8,204 bases of DNA from Dehalococcoidia bacterium (GTDB taxonomy: Bacteria; Chloroflexota; Dehalococcoidia; E44-bin15), in assembly GCA_023129355.1 (NCBI GenBank), contig JAGMCC010000052.1, positions 1 to 8,204 of the forward strand, read 5' to 3'. The notes below the pieces were generated by a model. It was not told the DNA's origin, searched no databases, and saw nothing but the letters and a program-made list of their open reading frames with translations. This document shows positions 6,662 to 8,204 of this stretch, one piece after another (position 1 is the stretch's first letter; every line of letters begins with the position of its first letter). The translations under genes were made by a program, and so were the position numbers.

Positions 6662-7409
6662 GCCTGACAATTATGACATCGCTCAGCGAAGGGAGCCGGC
6701 AGGCGATCTTATCGAGGGATGCCAGGATGGCTGACGAGGTCCACCTGGGCAGCAGGGAGAGAAACTTTCCCCAGTAAGGGGCAGTCCAGAGCAGGGACAT
6801 GCCTCTTATTTTTTCTATCTCGAAATCATCCGCAATTGTCTTTTTCAGTATCGGGCAGTCGAACCTGTAGTTGTGGTCGGAAGGAGGTATCCAGGGATGG
6901 ATGTCACCCTGTTTGCGGTAAAGCCTTTTAACCATGAGGAACCAGTTCCTCCCCAGCCGGCAGCTAAGGCTTTCGAAGTTAGCGATGGCAATTATTGCGG
7001 CGCCCTCCGGCTTAAGCGCCTGAGACATATCCGCCATCGTTTTTAGCGGATCGGCGAAGTGGTCCAAGGCACCTTTGCATATGATCTTATCCAGGGAGCG
7101 CTTTTTGAAGGGAAGCGCCTCGCCGATCCCGCGCACCAGGGCGACCTCGCTATCGCCGAGATGGCTTTTGGCCGCCCTAATCATCTTATCGGAGGGGTCG
7201 ATACCTATTGCCTTGACACCCTGTTTGCCTAGCTCCAGGACATCCGCTGCCCGGCCACATCCGACATCCAGCACTCTCTCCCCGCTATTGGGGGCAACCA
7301 TTTGCTGGATTATCTCGGCCATCCTGTCAAAGATAAAGGCGGTATCGGGATGAACCGTTTCCGGGACGACCCCCTCATCGCCCCACTCCAGGTCAACCTT
7401 CAGCTCCAT
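6612..7409 (-). CDS. class I SAM-dependent methyltransferase (Methyltransf_11 type)
   Basis: This 265-residue methyltransferase has motif I RVLDVGCGRA (45-54), the strand-2 acid Asp71 in AIGIDPSDKM, the GIGEALPF adenine-site segment (94-101), motif II LDKIICKGALDHF (106-118) and motif III ALKPEGAAIIAIAN (131-144). It is not a close relative of the methyltransferase at 4653. The C-terminal part (about 145-250) is less familiar and contains a HPWIPPSDHNYRF segment of the kind found near acceptor sites. The ATG is preceded by GGAGG (7414-7418) at a short 4-base spacing. It follows the hydro-lyase and small-protein genes on the same strand, about 80 bases downstream, and could be read with them or from its own promoter. 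Its final 16 codons are antisense to the second glycosyltransferase, and the core domain seems to end before that overlap. No specific substrate can be assigned. Confidence 0.8.
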   Translation of the reverse strand: MELKVDLEWGDEGVVPETVHPDTAFIFDRMAEIIQQMVAPNSGERVLDVGCGRAADVLELGKQGVKAIGIDPSDKMIRAAKSHLGDSEVALVRGIGEALPFKKRSLDKIICKGALDHFADPLKTMADMSQALKPEGAAIIAIANFESLSCRLGRNWFLMVKRLYRKQGDIHPWIPPSDHNYRFDCPILKKTIADDFEIEKIRGMSLLWTAPYWGKFLSLLPRWTSSAILASLDKIACRLPSLSDVIIVRLTPRGDQACGPLHIHR

Positions 7410-7426
7410 TTGTCCTCCAGTTAAGG

Positions 7427-7455
7427 CTTATAACAGGTTGAGCTTCTTCACAAAA
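7427..7455 (-). promoter_or_regulatory. possible sigma-70-like promoter for the minus-strand methyltransferase
   Basis: On the minus strand, TATAAG (7432-7427) fits a -10 element at five of six positions. TTTTGT (7455-7450) sits 17 bases upstream as a poor -35. The implied transcript would start near 7420, just before the GGAGG at 7418-7414, giving a very short leader. The weak -35 and short leader make this tentative. Confidence 0.2.
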
Positions 7456-7480
7456 GGGGCACTGGCATTAAGATACCAGC
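7451..7480 (-). terminator. candidate hairpin terminator after the hydro-lyase/small-protein genes
   Basis: Read on the minus strand, GCTGGTAT (7480-7473) and ATGCCAGT (7468-7461) form an 8-pair stem with a CTTA loop, then GCCCC and four T residues (7460-7452). Two of the pairs are G-U wobbles on this strand but would be C-A mismatches on the plus strand, so the structure makes sense mainly in minus-strand RNA. It lies 12 bases beyond the stop of the small membrane protein. The T-run is short and displaced from the stem, so termination may be partial. Confidence 0.35.
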
Positions 7481-7491
7481 ATCAAATTGTA

Positions 7492-7605
7492 CTACCAAAT
7501 AGTTGCTAGGGGCATAATTATTAGAGCAATTATTATAGCAAAGAACACCAACATCAGAATAGCACGGGCAACCCTATTCTTGCGGGCCCCTTTAAATTTC
7601 GTCAC
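7492..7605 (-). CDS. candidate 37-residue single-span membrane protein
   Basis: This is an unrecognised small open frame. The predicted product has a basic N-terminus (Lys3, Lys5, Arg8, Lys9, Arg11, Arg14) followed by one long hydrophobic segment (about 15-36) rich in Ile, Leu, Ala and Phe, and it ends at Trp37. By the positive-inside rule the N-terminus would face the cytoplasm. The GTG start is chosen because GGGAG (7619-7615) lies 9 bases upstream and because the frame overlaps the hydro-lyase stop by only 14 bases. The same frame is open to an ATG at 7674, which would give 60 residues, but that start lies deep inside the hydro-lyase gene and adds an uninformative segment. It would be translated by coupling from the hydro-lyase message. 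Such short basic-plus-helix proteins are often missed by annotation. It could be a chance frame, but the clean amphipathy and ribosome-binding site argue otherwise. Confidence 0.5.
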   Translation of the reverse strand: MTKFKGARKNRVARAILMLVFFAIIIALIIMPLATIW

Positions 7606-8170
7606 CTTTTGTCTCTCCCGCTTTTTTCCGGTACTTGGCCATCCCCTCCTCATATAAATCCCCCCCGCGGGCATCGTTCACTACGGTGGCGGGGAAGTCC
7701 TCCACCTCCAATCGCCTCACCGCCTCCGCCCCCAGCTCCTCGTAGGCCACCACATCCGCTTTCTTTATCGACCTGGCGATGAGGGCACCGGCACCCCCGA
7801 TGGCGGCGAGGTAGGCCCCCTTGTGCTTCACGATGGCCTCCTTAACCTCTGCGGAGCGGATGCCCTTGCCGATCATCACCTTGAGCCCTACGGCGATGAG
7901 GCGCGGGGAGTATGAGTCCATGCGCCCGCTGGTGGTGGGCCCCGCCGCACCGATGACCTCCCCAGGCTTGGCAGGGGATGGCCCCATGTAGTAGATGGTC
8001 TGGCCGCGGATGTCGAACGGCAGCTCCTCGCCGCGCTCCAGCGCTTCGGTGATCCGCTTGTGGGCGGTGTCGCGGCCGACATAGATAACCCCGCTGATCA
8101 AGACCTGGTCTCCCGCTTTTAGCTCCTCGATGGTCTTATCATCTAGGGGTGAGGTAATCTTTTTCTGCAT
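7592..8170 (-). CDS. Fe-S hydro-lyase beta subunit (class I fumarate hydratase / tartrate dehydratase C-terminal domain)
   Basis: This 192-residue protein is the stand-alone C-terminal subunit of the two-subunit class I fumarase/L-tartrate dehydratase family. Fumarases of this family interconvert fumarate and malate using a 4Fe-4S cluster carried by the alpha subunit. Family landmarks are GRDTAHKRI (32-40), YMGPSPAKPGEVIGAAGPTT (61-80), SGRMD (81-85), GKG (101-103) and GAYLAAIGGAGAL (118-130); the arginines, histidine and TTS segment form part of the substrate site. Length is normal and the ATG is preceded by GGAGGAA (8181-8175) at a good distance. The alpha subunit is expected immediately upstream, beyond the right edge; only 34 bases remain there. 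The family includes both fumarases and tartrate dehydratases, and sequence alone does not separate them, though fumarase is the more likely housekeeping role. The 3' end overlaps a small membrane-protein frame by 14 bases. Confidence 0.92.
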   Translation of the reverse strand: MQKKITSPLDDKTIEELKAGDQVLISGVIYVGRDTAHKRITEALERGEELPFDIRGQTIYYMGPSPAKPGEVIGAAGPTTSGRMDSYSPRLIAVGLKVMIGKGIRSAEVKEAIVKHKGAYLAAIGGAGALIARSIKKADVVAYEELGAEAVRRLEVEDFPATVVNDARGGDLYEEGMAKYRKKAGETKGDEI

Positions 8171-8204
8171 CGTGTTCCTCCACTCGATACTATTTCACCG
8201 TAAA

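Noticed and set aside
7606..7674. Longer 60-residue reading of the small membrane protein from an ATG at 7674
   Set aside because: It would overlap the hydro-lyase by 83 bases, and the added N-terminal part carries no helix or motif; the GTG at 7605 has better spacing to GGGAG.
8190..8204. Possible last codons of the hydro-lyase alpha subunit ending in TAG on the minus strand
   Set aside because: Only four codons would be visible, which is not enough to support a gene.

Overview
The window reads as an ordinary bacterial chromosome segment with moderately high G+C. It is probably from the Chloroflexota (Dehalococcoidia-like), judging from the gene styles, the frequent TTG/GTG starts, and glycosyltransferases and methyltransferases that resemble actinobacterial and Chloroflexota relatives. 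That taxonomic guess rests on remembered family resemblance and not on a search. I see no RNA genes, insertion sequences, CRISPR arrays or phage genes.

Layout. On the + strand, nuoN (115-1536), a membrane subunit of respiratory complex I, looks like the last gene of a nuo operon lying mostly to the left. An 84-base gap with two small hairpins follows. Then comes a tightly packed six-gene run (1621-6661): NAD kinase, an ArgA-like GNAT acetyltransferase, an ADP-ribose-type Nudix hydrolase, a GT4 glycosyltransferase, a SAM methyltransferase, and a second GT4 glycosyltransferase paralogous to the first. Four successive junctions overlap by 1-4 bases (ATGA, TGATG, ATGA, TAGTG), so these genes are very likely co-transcribed and translationally coupled.

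On the - strand, entering from the right edge, lie the beta (C-terminal) subunit of an Fe-S fumarate/tartrate hydro-lyase (7592-8170), a candidate 37-residue single-span membrane protein overlapping its 3' end (7492-7605), and a second, unrelated SAM methyltransferase (6612-7409). The last gene converges on the second glycosyltransferase and overlaps it tail-to-tail by 50 bases.

Function. The left and right parts are central metabolism: complex I, NADP supply, a Nudix hydrolase that would clear ADP-ribose, possible N-acetylglutamate synthesis, and a TCA-type hydratase. The middle (3433-6661) is a glycosyltransferase-methyltransferase-glycosyltransferase cassette, presumably building and methylating a glycoconjugate, possibly a glycolipid. 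It resembles a GT4 plus methyltransferase pair that I recall from actinobacterial genomes and whose product I do not know. This cassette is the best candidate here for an undescribed system, but nothing in the sequence identifies its substrate.
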